Shown here: one piece after another, positions 19,716 to 26,979 of the stretch
Layout: each line of letters starts with the position of its first letter
Position numbering within the stretch: position 1 is the stretch's first letter
Assembly (NCBI GenBank): GCA_024637155.1
Contig: JAGXFR010000033.1
Location: 1 to 56,458 of the forward strand
From: Burkholderiaceae bacterium
Lineage (GTDB): Bacteria; Pseudomonadota; Gammaproteobacteria; Burkholderiales; Burkholderiaceae_E
DNA: 56,458 nucleotides
Direction: 5' to 3'
The notes under the pieces: generated by a model
What the model was told of the DNA's origin: nothing
Databases searched by the model: none
Seen by the model: only the letters and a program-made list of their open reading frames with translations
Translations under genes and position numbers: made by a program

Positions 19716-20429
19716 ATGGAGTCGATGATCGAGTTCCTCGTCACGATGAGCTGGACGGCGGTGCTCCAGATCATCATGATCGACATCCTGCTGGGCGGCG
19801 ACAACGCGGTCGTGATCGCGCTCGCCTGCCGCAGCCTGCCCAAGCACCAGCGGATGAAGGGCATCATCTGGGGCACCGCCGGCGCGATCGTCCTGCGGGT
19901 GATCCTGATCGTCTTCGCGGTGTCGATGCTGCAGATGCCCTTCCTCAAGCTCATCGGCGGGGCGCTGCTCTTTTGGATCGGCGTCAAGCTGCTGGTGCCC
20001 GAGTCGGGGCACGGGCACAAGGAAGTCGCGGCGGGCATCACGATCATGGCGGCGGTGCGGACCATCATCATCGCCGACCTGGTGATGAGCGTGGACAACG
20101 TGATCGCGATCGCGGGCGCGGCGCAGCAGGCCGACCCGGACCATCAAATCGGACTGGTGGTCTTCGGGCTGCTGGTGAGCATCCCGATCATCGTCTGGGG
20201 CAGCCAGCTGGTGATTTCGCTGATCGAGCGCTATCCGATCGTCATCTGGATCGGCGGCGCCCTGCTCGGCTGGATCGCGGGCGGCATGATGATCACCGAC
20301 GTCTGGGTCGTGCGGACTTTCGGGGCGCCGGCGATGTGGGTCAAGTACGCGGCGGACCTCATCGGCGTGCTCTTCGTCGTCGGCCTGGCGAAGTGGCTGC
20401 TGGCGCGTTCGGCGGCGCGGGCGCCCTGA
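19716..20429 (+). CDS. TerC family membrane protein (YjbE-type)
   Basis: 237-aa inner-membrane protein with about seven predicted helices. The family signature of paired acidic motifs is clear: IDILLGGDNAVVIALAC near residue 20 and VMSVDNVIAIAGAA near 130. TerC proteins of this type are linked to manganese export in several bacteria, though some were first named for tellurite resistance. No yybP-ykoY riboswitch fits in the 37-nt spacer, so control by such an element is not seen. It stands at the end of the sucCD run, with repeat element B downstream. Confidence 0.9.
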   Translation: MESMIEFLVTMSWTAVLQIIMIDILLGGDNAVVIALACRSLPKHQRMKGIIWGTAGAIVLRVILIVFAVSMLQMPFLKLIGGALLFWIGVKLLVPESGHGHKEVAAGITIMAAVRTIIIADLVMSVDNVIAIAGAAQQADPDHQIGLVVFGLLVSIPIIVWGSQLVISLIERYPIVIWIGGALLGWIAGGMMITDVWVVRTFGAPAMWVKYAADLIGVLFVVGLAKWLLARSAARAP

Positions 20430-20465
20430 ACGCGGGACGCAATTCACTCCTGACGCGCACCGGTT

Positions 20466-20502
20466 GTTGCGAGGCGCGCCGGGATTTTTGCGAGGCGCGC
20501 CG
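20466..20502 (+). repeat. 15-bp direct repeat just outside element B
   Basis: TTGCGAGGCGCGCCG occurs at 20466-20480 and again at 20488-20502, the second copy ending two bases before the left arm of element B. A similar ATTTTTGCG stretch flanks element C. It may be a degenerate boundary repeat. Confidence 0.5.
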
Positions 20503-20504
20503 TG

Positions 20505-21048
20505 GTCAGGCGCCCGCAGTCGCGGCTCGTGACCCGCTTTGTGCGGACGCCTGACCACACCGCGCTGGGTGCGTCTTGGCTCGCTGGCGGATCGCTGCGT
20601 TGTCGCGTCGCGATCCGCGCTCCACGCGCTCGTCGGTGACGGCGAAGCGTCTCGCGGCGGGCGCCCGGCACGTGACCCGGGCGCCACGCGCCGCGAGGCC
20701 GCCCGCCGACGAGAGCGTGGGTCTGCAAGCAAGACACATGAGGCACCTGCGCAGTGATCACGGACGAACCGTTTGCTCAAGCATGCATGCCACTGCACTG
20801 CCCAGCGCGCCGCTGGCGGACGCGCGCCCGATCGGATAACGGGCCGATCGGGCGCGCGGGAGCGCGGTGTGCCGCGCGAAAGTTCGCGTGAGACCTGGGC
20901 GTGAGAGGATGGCGGCTCGTGCGGCTGCCGTTCATAGGAGGGCTGTGCTTGCCGACTTGCTGAACCGTGTGCAGACACGCCTCAAAGCGTGATGTGGTCA
21001 GGCGTCCTGACAAAGCGGGTACCGAGCCGCGACTCAAGGACGCCTGAC
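20505..21048 (+). repeat. Hairpin-quartet repeat element, copy B
   Basis: A 544-bp non-coding element between terC and the cyclase gene. Hairpins: 20505-20555 (14-bp GTCAGGCGCCCGCA arm with one mismatch, loop 20526-20533), 20651-20697 (CTCGCGGCG and GGCGCCCGG stems, further closed by CTCGTCGG at 20629-20636 with 20706-20713, loop 20669-20676), 20826-20853 (GCCCGATCGG arms, loop 20836-20843) and 20997-21048 (GTCAGGCGTCCTGA arm, loop 21019-21026). Loops are GTCACGAG and GTCACGTG on the minus strand, then ATAACGGG and GTACCGAG on the plus strand. It is long-range similar to copies A and C. Confidence 0.9.
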
Positions 21049-21101
21049 GGCAGCACGCCACGACGGAAGTCCGCGAGCGACGACAGCGCGCAACGCCGCC
21101 A
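21046..21101 (+). repeat. Short tandem array beside element B
   Basis: Two degenerate units begin GACGGCAGCACGCC at 21046 and GACGACAGCGCGC at 21079, a 33-bp period. This is the same motif and the same side of the element as the arrays next to copies A and C. From here to 21216 I see nothing further. Confidence 0.6.
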
Positions 21102-21216
21102 CCCCCACGCCCCGAAACAACTGACCCTGAAGCCAGTGCGGCCGCCCGGCAGGGGCCATCCACCGTTCATGACATAGTCCCTTCGACCGGGATGGCACTC
21201 CCGCTAGGCTGACAAG

Positions 21217-23244
21217 ATGGTAACGAGACCAACCGAGGCGGGAGGCGCGCTTGCGCGTCAGGTGGGCGCATCGATGCGCCCGCTTTGGCGTTCGCGCCTG
21301 CGTCGCATGGCGGCCGGGGCGGCGATCGTCGCCGGGTTCTGCACCTTGCAGGTCGGCTCGACGGGCGAGGGGTGGTTCGGCGCGGTGGACCGGTGGGTCT
21401 ACGATGCCCGGCTGCGGATGCTCGACCCCATTCCCGACGACCGGGTCGTGATCGTGGACATCGACGAGCGCAGCCTCGCCGAGCAGGGGCGCTGGCCGTG
21501 GCCGCGTACCAAGATGGGCGAACTGGCGAAGCGCATCGCCGGTGACGGCCGCGCCGCGGTGCTGGGCTTCGACGTCGTGTTTGCCGAGCCGGCCCGCGAG
21601 GCGGGCGATGATGCCGCCTTCGCCGCTGCGATTGCGGGGCGCCCGGTGCTCCTGGGCTACTACTTCGGCAACGATTCCGGTGGGCTGCGCACGGGTGCGC
21701 TGCCCGAACCGGTGCTCCCACTGCATGCCTTGCGCCCTGCGCGGCCGGTCACCACGTGGGACGGGTTCGGCGCGAGCCTCCCGCTGTTGCAGCGCGTTGC
21801 CGCCGGCGCGGGCTTTCTCAATCCGCTGGTCGATCCGGACGGGGTGGTGCGGGCCCTGCCGCTCGTCGCCGCCCATGGGGAGCAACTCTACGGGTCGCTC
21901 GCCATCGGGCTGCTGCGCAGCTATCTCGGCGATGCCGCGCTGGTGGTTTCGGGCGACGCGGTGAGCCTGCGTGGCGCGCGCGGGACCGCGACGCTGCCGG
22001 TTTCGGAAGGAATGGCGGGGCTGGTGCCGTTTCGCGGCACGAAGAGCGCGTTCCGGTACGTCTCTGCGAGCGATGTGCTGACCGGACGCACGGATCCCGC
22101 CGTCTTCCAGGGCCGCATCGTGCTGGTCGGCACCAGCGCGCCCGGACTCACGGATCTGCGGGCGAGCCCGGTAAAGGCAACCTTTCCGGGCGTCGAGATC
22201 CATGCACAACTGATTTCCGGGGCGCTCAACGGCAGGGTGGGGCAGCGCCCGGCCGATGCTGGCGTGCTCGCGGCCGTGGCGATGGCTGTCGCCGGACTCG
22301 TGCTCGCGGGGAGTGCGCCCCTGCTGGGTCCGCTCGGCGTGCTGCTCATCGGTGGCATCGGTTTTGGTTCGCTGGTCGCCTGGAGCACGATCGCGTTCTC
22401 CAACCACGCACTGGTGCTGCCCCTGGCCGCCGGGCTGGTGATGGTCGTGGCATTGACCCTGTTCAATCTCGCGGCCGGATACATCGGTGAGGGCCGCTCG
22501 CGCCGGGCGGTGGTCGCGCTCTTTGGCGAGTACGTGTCGCCCGAACTGGTTGAGCAACTGGCGCTTGACCCGCTCGCCCACCGCATCGACGCGAGCGAGA
22601 CGCGCGAACTCACCGTGCTCTTTGCCGACATCCGGGGTTTCACCGCGATGGCCGAGAAGATGGAGCCGCAGGACCTGCGCGAGTATCTCAACGAGTTCCT
22701 CACCGCGATGACCGAGGTGATCCACGCGCATCGTGGCACCGTGGACAAGTACATCGGTGATGCGGTGATGGCCTTCTGGGGGGCGCCGCTCGAGGATCCG
22801 GCGCACGCCGACCACGCGGTCGAGGCGGCGCTGGCGATGCAGCTCGAGGCGCAACAGCTGTCGCGCCGTTTCGAGGCCCGTGGACTGCCGCCGCTGGTGG
22901 TCGGCATCGGGGTCAATACCGGCATGGTGCGTGTGGGCGAGATGGGCTCGAAGCTGCGCCGTGCCTATACGGTGATCGGCGATGCGGTAAACCTCGCCGC
23001 GCGCCTGCAGGGGCTGACCAAGCGCTACGCAGCGCAGGTGATCGTCGGCGAGGCCACGGTTCGCCGCTGCGTGCAGGAGCGTTTCGGCGCGCTCGATCGG
23101 GTCACGGTAGCCGGACGCAGCGAGCCCGTGGCGGTATTCGTTCCCGCCGCCAGCGCAGAAGACGCCCCCACTGAGCCGCCTGCGAGGCCCGGAACGATCG
23201 CCATGGCCCGCCAGGAAAATGAAAGTTCGCGTTCTCGGGTGTAG
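21217..23244 (+). CDS. CHASE2-domain class III adenylate cyclase
   Basis: 675-aa membrane enzyme making cAMP. One N-terminal membrane segment (about 30-47) precedes a periplasmic CHASE2 sensor (about 50-340), which opens with the typical VDRWVYDARLRM. Three membrane helices (about 350-425) follow, then a cytoplasmic cyclase domain (about 460-640). The cyclase has metal aspartates Asp471 (FADIRGFT) and Asp515 (DKYIGDAVMAFW). The Lys511/Thr585 pair predicts ATP rather than GTP. Asn592 and Arg596 (VNLAARL) stabilise the transition state. All catalytic residues are present. The architecture is that of Pseudomonas CyaB. Its 3' end overlaps the phosphodiesterase gene by 26 nt. Confidence 0.92.
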   Translation: MVTRPTEAGGALARQVGASMRPLWRSRLRRMAAGAAIVAGFCTLQVGSTGEGWFGAVDRWVYDARLRMLDPIPDDRVVIVDIDERSLAEQGRWPWPRTKMGELAKRIAGDGRAAVLGFDVVFAEPAREAGDDAAFAAAIAGRPVLLGYYFGNDSGGLRTGALPEPVLPLHALRPARPVTTWDGFGASLPLLQRVAAGAGFLNPLVDPDGVVRALPLVAAHGEQLYGSLAIGLLRSYLGDAALVVSGDAVSLRGARGTATLPVSEGMAGLVPFRGTKSAFRYVSASDVLTGRTDPAVFQGRIVLVGTSAPGLTDLRASPVKATFPGVEIHAQLISGALNGRVGQRPADAGVLAAVAMAVAGLVLAGSAPLLGPLGVLLIGGIGFGSLVAWSTIAFSNHALVLPLAAGLVMVVALTLFNLAAGYIGEGRSRRAVVALFGEYVSPELVEQLALDPLAHRIDASETRELTVLFADIRGFTAMAEKMEPQDLREYLNEFLTAMTEVIHAHRGTVDKYIGDAVMAFWGAPLEDPAHADHAVEAALAMQLEAQQLSRRFEARGLPPLVVGIGVNTGMVRVGEMGSKLRRAYTVIGDAVNLAARLQGLTKRYAAQVIVGEATVRRCVQERFGALDRVTVAGRSEPVAVFVPAASAEDAPTEPPARPGTIAMARQENESSRSRV

Positions 23245-23983
23245 CGGGGGCGTGGGCGCAGGCGCCCGCACCACATCGTTCCTGGTCGACTCGGACATCC
23301 TGGTCGACGCCGGCACGGGCGTCTACGACCTCACGGTCTCCGAGCTTGCGGCAATCGATCATGTCTTTCTGACGCACTCGCACCTGGATCACATCGCCGC
23401 GCTGCCGATGCTCGTCGACTCGGTCGGCGCGATGCGCGCGCGGCCGCTGGTGGTGCACGCGCTGCCCGAGACGATCGATGCGCTGCGCACGCACATCTTC
23501 AACTGGGTGATCTGGCCGGACTTTACCGAGATTCCGCACTACGAGCGGCCGTGGATGGTGTTCGAGCCGCTGGCGATCGACTCGGTCGTCGCGGTCGACG
23601 GACGCTACCTGCGCAGCCTCCCAGCGAGTCACACGGTGCCCGCGCTCGCGTTCCAGATCTACACCGACGACGCAGCGCTGGTGTTCTCGGGCGACACCGG
23701 ACCCAACGACGAGTTCTGGCGACAGGTCAACGGTGTCGCGAACCTGCGCTACCTGATCGTGGAGACCGCGTTCTCCAACCGCGAGCGCGACCTCGCGGTG
23801 ACCGCGAAGCATCTGTACCCGATCCAGCTCGGCGAGGAACTCGCCAAGTTGCAGCTCGAACCCGAGGTGCTGATCACGCACCTCAAACCATCCGATCGCG
23901 AGCTCATCACCTCCGAGGTCGGGGCATGGGCGGGGCGCTTCAAGCCGCGCGTGCTGGTTCAGGGAGAAGTGCTGGAGTTGTAG
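23219..23983 (+). CDS. Metallo-beta-lactamase-fold phosphodiesterase, probably cyclic-nucleotide specific
   Basis: 254-aa hydrolase. The di-metal motif is THSHLDH (His53, His55, Asp57, His58), with further ligands in ASHTVPALAF and FSGDTGPN and a last histidine in LITHLKPSD. The layout resembles class II 3',5'-cyclic nucleotide phosphodiesterases. The inference that it degrades cAMP rests on its start lying inside the 3' end of the adenylate cyclase gene, which couples synthesis and breakdown in one transcript. An RNase Z-like or unrelated phosphodiester substrate is not excluded. No signal peptide, so cytoplasmic. Confidence 0.82.
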   Translation: MKVRVLGCSGGVGAGARTTSFLVDSDILVDAGTGVYDLTVSELAAIDHVFLTHSHLDHIAALPMLVDSVGAMRARPLVVHALPETIDALRTHIFNWVIWPDFTEIPHYERPWMVFEPLAIDSVVAVDGRYLRSLPASHTVPALAFQIYTDDAALVFSGDTGPNDEFWRQVNGVANLRYLIVETAFSNRERDLAVTAKHLYPIQLGEELAKLQLEPEVLITHLKPSDRELITSEVGAWAGRFKPRVLVQGEVLEL

Positions 23984-23990
23984 TGTCGGT

Positions 23991-24029
23991 CGTGACGTGA
24001 TTCGTCACGCGGGTGACGCAAACCGTCAC
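23991..24029. promoter_or_regulatory. Two tandem palindromic sites upstream of the pilin gene
   Basis: CGTGACG-TGATT-CGTCACG at 23991-24009 and GTGACG-CAAAC-CGTCAC at 24013-24029 share half-site GTGACG and the same 5-bp spacer. Their centres are 21 bp apart, two helical turns, so a pair of dimers would bind on one face. They lie about 170-200 bp before the sigma-54 promoter, a normal distance for an enhancer-type activator. Confidence 0.55.
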
Positions 24030-24097
24030 ATTCGGTCGGGGCGCGGAATACCCGCAGAAGCGCGCTCCGCGCGGGTTTCGGCCCCGGCCAGCAGGAA

Positions 24098-24115
24098 GTG
24101 TGACGGACCGCACAC
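24098..24115. promoter_or_regulatory. CRP/Vfr-like site upstream of the pilin gene
   Basis: GTGTGACGGACCGCACAC contains TGTGA-N6-GCACA, one base off the CRP/Vfr consensus TGTGA-N6-TCACA. It lies about 65 bp before the -24 element. The neighbouring adenylate cyclase gives it biological plausibility, but a single degenerate match can be chance. Confidence 0.4.
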
Positions 24116-24179
24116 TCGCGTTCCGCAGGACCCCCGAAAAGCTGCCGTTCGTCGCCTTTGGTGCCGCACAGCAGGTTTC

Positions 24180-24195
24180 TGGCACGGTCGCTGCT
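24180..24195 (+). promoter_or_regulatory. Sigma-54 promoter of the pilin gene
   Basis: TGGCAC at 24180-24185 and CTGCT at 24191-24195 keep the invariant GG and GC dinucleotides exactly 10 bp apart, as RpoN promoters require. Predicted start is near 24206, giving a leader of about 50 nt. Type IV pilin genes are classically RpoN/PilR-dependent. Confidence 0.75.
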
Positions 24196-24254
24196 TCTTA
24201 TGATCCCGAGCGACCTTCTCGCTTCAATGTTCCGAAAACTTCTGGAGAATTGAA

Positions 24255-24695
24255 ATGCAAGTACGTAAACAACTGCAAAAGGGCTTCACCCTGATCGAAC
24301 TGATGATCGTCGTGGCGATTATCGGCATCCTCGCCGCGGTGGCGATTCCGGCGTACCAGGACTATACGGTCCGGGCGCGGGTTACGGAAGGTCTGTCGCT
24401 GGCCGGTTCGGCCAAGATAACGGTGGCCGAGAATGCGGCGAACGGCGCTGCGACGCTTGATCTGGGCTGGACCGCTCCGGGTCCCACCCCCAACGTGACG
24501 AGCCTCGTCATCACACCCGCAACTGGCGTGATCACGATTACCTATACGGCGCGGGCCGGGGCCGGGGATATCATCATGACGCCGAGCTCGGCTGGCGTGG
24601 CCCTGGCGGGTGGCACGGTACCCACGTCGTCGATCAACTGGGTCTGCAACACGGGGTCACTGTTGGCGAAGTATCGCCCCTCCGAGTGCCGTTGA
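24255..24695 (+). CDS. pilA: Type IVa major pilin
   Basis: 146-aa prepilin. The leader ends at Gly10, and the mature protein begins [20 protein letters not shown], with the conserved Glu at position 5 (Glu15 of the precursor) used in filament assembly. The C-terminal globular part is short and has two cysteines, Cys131 and Cys145, which would form the usual disulfide loop. GGAGA precedes the ATG by a good distance. It is preceded by a sigma-54 promoter and followed by an intrinsic terminator, so it is an independent transcript. Whether it is the major or a minor pilin cannot be proved from sequence; promoter strength and size favour the major one. Confidence 0.93.
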   Translation: MQVRKQLQKGFTLIELMIVVAIIGILAAVAIPAYQDYTVRARVTEGLSLAGSAKITVAENAANGAATLDLGWTAPGPTPNVTSLVITPATGVITITYTARAGAGDIIMTPSSAGVALAGGTVPTSSINWVCNTGSLLAKYRPSECR

Positions 24696-24715
24696 TCTTC
24701 GACTCGCACGAATGA

Positions 24716-24741
24716 AAAACGCGGCCGCAAGGCCGCGTTTT
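24716..24741. terminator. Intrinsic, bidirectional terminator between pilA and thiE
   Basis: AAAACGCGGCC-GCAA-GGCCGCGTTTT followed by CCTTTG: a GC-rich stem with a T-run on the plus strand and, because of the A-run, on the minus strand too. It sits between the convergent ends of pilA and thiE and can serve both. Confidence 0.9.
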
Positions 24742-24763
24742 CCTTTGTGCGCCCGGGACGAAC

Positions 24764-25465
24764 TCAGGGTCGGCTGTGCTCGAACAACGCGCCGATGCGT
24801 CGCGCCGCCCCCTCCACATCGTCCACTTCGAACACTGCAGCAATCACCGCCACCGCATCGGCCCCCGCCTCGATCACCGAGCGCGCATTGTCGGGATCGA
24901 TCCCACCGATCGCCACGGTATGCCACCCGCGCCTCCGCGCCTCGCGAAAGAGTTCGAGATCCGCCCGAACCGCCGCCGGTTTCGTCGCCGACGGAAACAC
25001 GCTCCCGAATGCAACGTAGTCGGCGACGTCGATGACGCGCTCCGCGAGCGCGAGACGGTTGTAGCACGACACCCCGAGGATCTTTTCCGCACCGATCGCC
25101 GCGCGTACGGCAACCGGGTCGCCGTCATCGGCGCCGATGTGCACGCCGTCGGCATCGACGGCAAGCGCCAGTTCCCAGTCGTCGTTGACGATCAGCGGCA
25201 CGCCGAATTCACGGCACGCGGCGCACAGCGCAAGCGCCTGTTCGCGGCGCAGCGCCGGATCGGCATTCTTGGCATGGTACTGGACAGCCGACGCGCCGCC
25301 CCGCAACGCTGCGCTGACGCGCGCGACGAGCTCGGCGGTGTCGGCGAGTTCGGGCGTAATCGCGTAGAGCCCGCGAATTCGCGCGCGCGCGCTGCCCCGA
25401 GCGTTGTCTTGATTGCCTCTGCGCCGGGCCCCGCGTGCGTCTGTCGCAACATCGTGACCACTCAT
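24764..25465 (-). CDS. thiE: Thiamine-phosphate synthase
   Basis: Joins the HMP and thiazole halves to thiamine monophosphate. 233 aa TIM-barrel protein. Blocks: RGLYAITPEL, AVQYHAKNADPALRREQAL, LIVNDDWELALAVDADGVHIGADD, GVSCYNRLALAERV and ADYVAFGSVFPSATKPAAV, which is the typical betaproteobacterial form. The N-terminal 35 residues are a low-complexity Arg/Ala extension. ATG 25465 has a perfect GGAGG eight bases upstream; a longer start at 25537 would overlap the pilG side and lacks this. It is the only minus-strand gene in the pili region and is divergent from pilG. Confidence 0.93.
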   Translation of the reverse strand: MSGHDVATDARGARRRGNQDNARGSARARIRGLYAITPELADTAELVARVSAALRGGASAVQYHAKNADPALRREQALALCAACREFGVPLIVNDDWELALAVDADGVHIGADDGDPVAVRAAIGAEKILGVSCYNRLALAERVIDVADYVAFGSVFPSATKPAAVRADLELFREARRRGWHTVAIGGIDPDNARSVIEAGADAVAVIAAVFEVDDVEGAARRIGALFEHSRP

Positions 25466-25554
25466 CGGTGCCTCCTGTTCCGGGTTTCCCGGCAGGGTAC
25501 CATCGCCTGTGACGGCATCCTCTCGTGGGCGCCGCAAACGCGGTGGGGAGCGAG

Positions 25555-25956
25555 ATGACAGATGCCAACGGGGTCACGGGCGTCAAGGTGATGGTGATCG
25601 ATGACAGCAACACCATCCGGCGCAGTGCGGAAATTTTTCTGGGCCAGGCGGGGGCGCGGGTGATCCTCGCGGAGGACGGCTTCGACGCGCTCGCCAAGAT
25701 CGCCGATCACGAGCCGGATCTGATCTTCTGCGACATCCTGATGCCGCGGCTCGACGGCTACCAGACCTGCGCACTGATCAAGAAGAGTCCAAAATACCGG
25801 GATATCCCGGTGGTCATGCTCTCGAGCAAGGACGGGCTCTTCGATCGGGCGCGCGGGCGTATGGTGGGGTCGGATCTCTACCTGACCAAGCCGTTCACCA
25901 AGGATGGACTGCTGCGCACGGTCGGCGAGTACGCGAGCCGACGGACGCCTGCCTGA
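25555..25956 (+). CDS. pilG: PilG-type single-domain response regulator
   Basis: 133-aa receiver protein of the Pil-Chp system. The acidic pocket (VIDDSN), phosphoacceptor Asp60 in FCDILMPRLDG and the conserved Lys in LTKPFTKDG are all present, and there is no output domain. In Pseudomonas PilG promotes pilus extension and CyaB activity. ATG 25555 follows GGGGAGCG; upstream in-frame codons would add ten residues from the spacer. First gene of a five-gene same-strand run ending with chpA. Confidence 0.93.
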   Translation: MTDANGVTGVKVMVIDDSNTIRRSAEIFLGQAGARVILAEDGFDALAKIADHEPDLIFCDILMPRLDGYQTCALIKKSPKYRDIPVVMLSSKDGLFDRARGRMVGSDLYLTKPFTKDGLLRTVGEYASRRTPA

Positions 25957-25984
25957 AGGGCCCGCGCAAGAGGAAACGGACATC

Positions 25985-26389
25985 ATGAGCGCGCACACGA
26001 TTCTCGTCGTCGAGGACTCGGCCACGGAACGCGACTATCTCGCCGACATCTTCACCACGAACGGCTACCGGGTGATCACCGCCGAGAATGGCGAGATCGC
26101 GCTGAGAAAGACCCGCGACGAGCGCCCGGACCTGGTCGTGCTCGACGTCGTGATGCCCGGACTGAGCGGCTTCCACGTGACGCGCGCGTTAAGCCGGAAC
26201 CCCGAAACAAGGGACATCCCGGTATTGATTCTCACCGGCAAGTCGAGCGAGACTGACCGCATCTGGGGCATGCGCCAGGGCGCGCGGGACTACGTCGTCA
26301 AACCGGTCGCCCCGCTGGAACTGCTCGCGCGCATCGCGCGGCTGCTGCCCGAGACGGCCTCGGCGCCCACACCGGCGGACGCATCGTGA
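25985..26389 (+). CDS. pilH: PilH-type single-domain response regulator
   Basis: 134-aa receiver protein. Acidic pocket VVEDSATERDYL, phosphoacceptor Asp54 in VLDVVMPGLSG and Lys in YVVKPVAPLELL. In Pseudomonas PilH counteracts PilG or acts as a phosphate sink for ChpA. AGAGGAAACG precedes the ATG at 25985. Its stop overlaps the pilI start (GTGA), so translation is coupled. Confidence 0.93.
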   Translation: MSAHTILVVEDSATERDYLADIFTTNGYRVITAENGEIALRKTRDERPDLVVLDVVMPGLSGFHVTRALSRNPETRDIPVLILTGKSSETDRIWGMRQGARDYVVKPVAPLELLARIARLLPETASAPTPADAS

Positions 26390-26979
26390 CGAACGAATTC
26401 GACGACTTCTGCGACGCACCCGCAGAGGATCCGTCCGCCACTGCCGAAGCGCAGCCCGCGGGCCCGGCGCAGCGCCCGCACGACGTGCCCGATCGGGAAG
26501 AGCGCTTGCGCGTCTTCCAGGAGGAATTCGACGATCGCCTGCGCGAAGGCGCGACCGTCACGCGACAGGCGCGACTCGGTGTGCAGATCGGCACTCGCCT
26601 GTGGCTGGTCGATCTTTCGGAAGCCGGCGAAATCGTCGCCGTGCCGCCCGCATTCGCCGCCGTGCCGATGACCCAGTCGTGGCTGCGCGGGCTGGTGAAT
26701 CTGCGTGGCGCGCTGCACGTGGTATCCGACCTGGCCGAGTTCCTGGGCGAGGCGCCCAGCGTGATCGGCCGGGATTCGCGCCTGCTGGTCTTCGCGGATC
26801 GGCTCAACCTCAACGCCGCGCTGCTGGTGGATCGCATGCTCGGCCTGCAGGACCTGGCCGCAATGACCCCGGGGCCGGCCGGCGACGGCGACTGGATTGA
26901 CGATTCCGGGCGTTCCTGGGGCACACTTCATCTCCAGCGACTCGCGCTCGACGAGCGCTTCCTCGCGGTTGGACGCTAG
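26386..26979 (+). CDS. pilI: PilI, CheW-like coupling protein
   Basis: 197-aa adaptor linking the PilJ receptor to the ChpA kinase. A CheW-type beta-barrel spans about 60-195, with FTL-like WLVDLSEAGEIVAVPP, VPMTQSWLRGLVNLRGALHVVSDLAEFLG and RLLVFADRLNLNAALLVDRMLGLQ. The first 45 residues are acidic and Pro/Ala-rich, longer than in many PilI proteins. GTG 26386 overlaps the pilH stop. The following pilJ begins directly after its stop codon. Confidence 0.92.
   Translation: MTNEFDDFCDAPAEDPSATAEAQPAGPAQRPHDVPDREERLRVFQEEFDDRLREGATVTRQARLGVQIGTRLWLVDLSEAGEIVAVPPAFAAVPMTQSWLRGLVNLRGALHVVSDLAEFLGEAPSVIGRDSRLLVFADRLNLNAALLVDRMLGLQDLAAMTPGPAGDGDWIDDSGRSWGTLHLQRLALDERFLAVGR

Noticed and set aside
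20576..20839. Open frame within element B with similar frames in A (6228-6467 minus) and C (51866-52156), ending PLADARPIG in A and B
   Set aside because: In C the frame shifts in the middle and the ending is lost; the shared residues follow from conserved hairpin sequence. No ribosome-binding site, and the composition is Arg/Ala/Pro low complexity. I treat it as non-coding.
20505..21048. Integron attC-like recombination sites
   Set aside because: The terminal hairpins lack the R-box/L-box core and extrahelical base pattern, and there is no integrase or gene-cassette array.
21213..21228. Loop-like GGTAACGAGACC at the start of the cyclase gene, resembling the element hairpins
   Set aside because: The stem would be 3 bp only, and the bases are the first codons of a clear gene.
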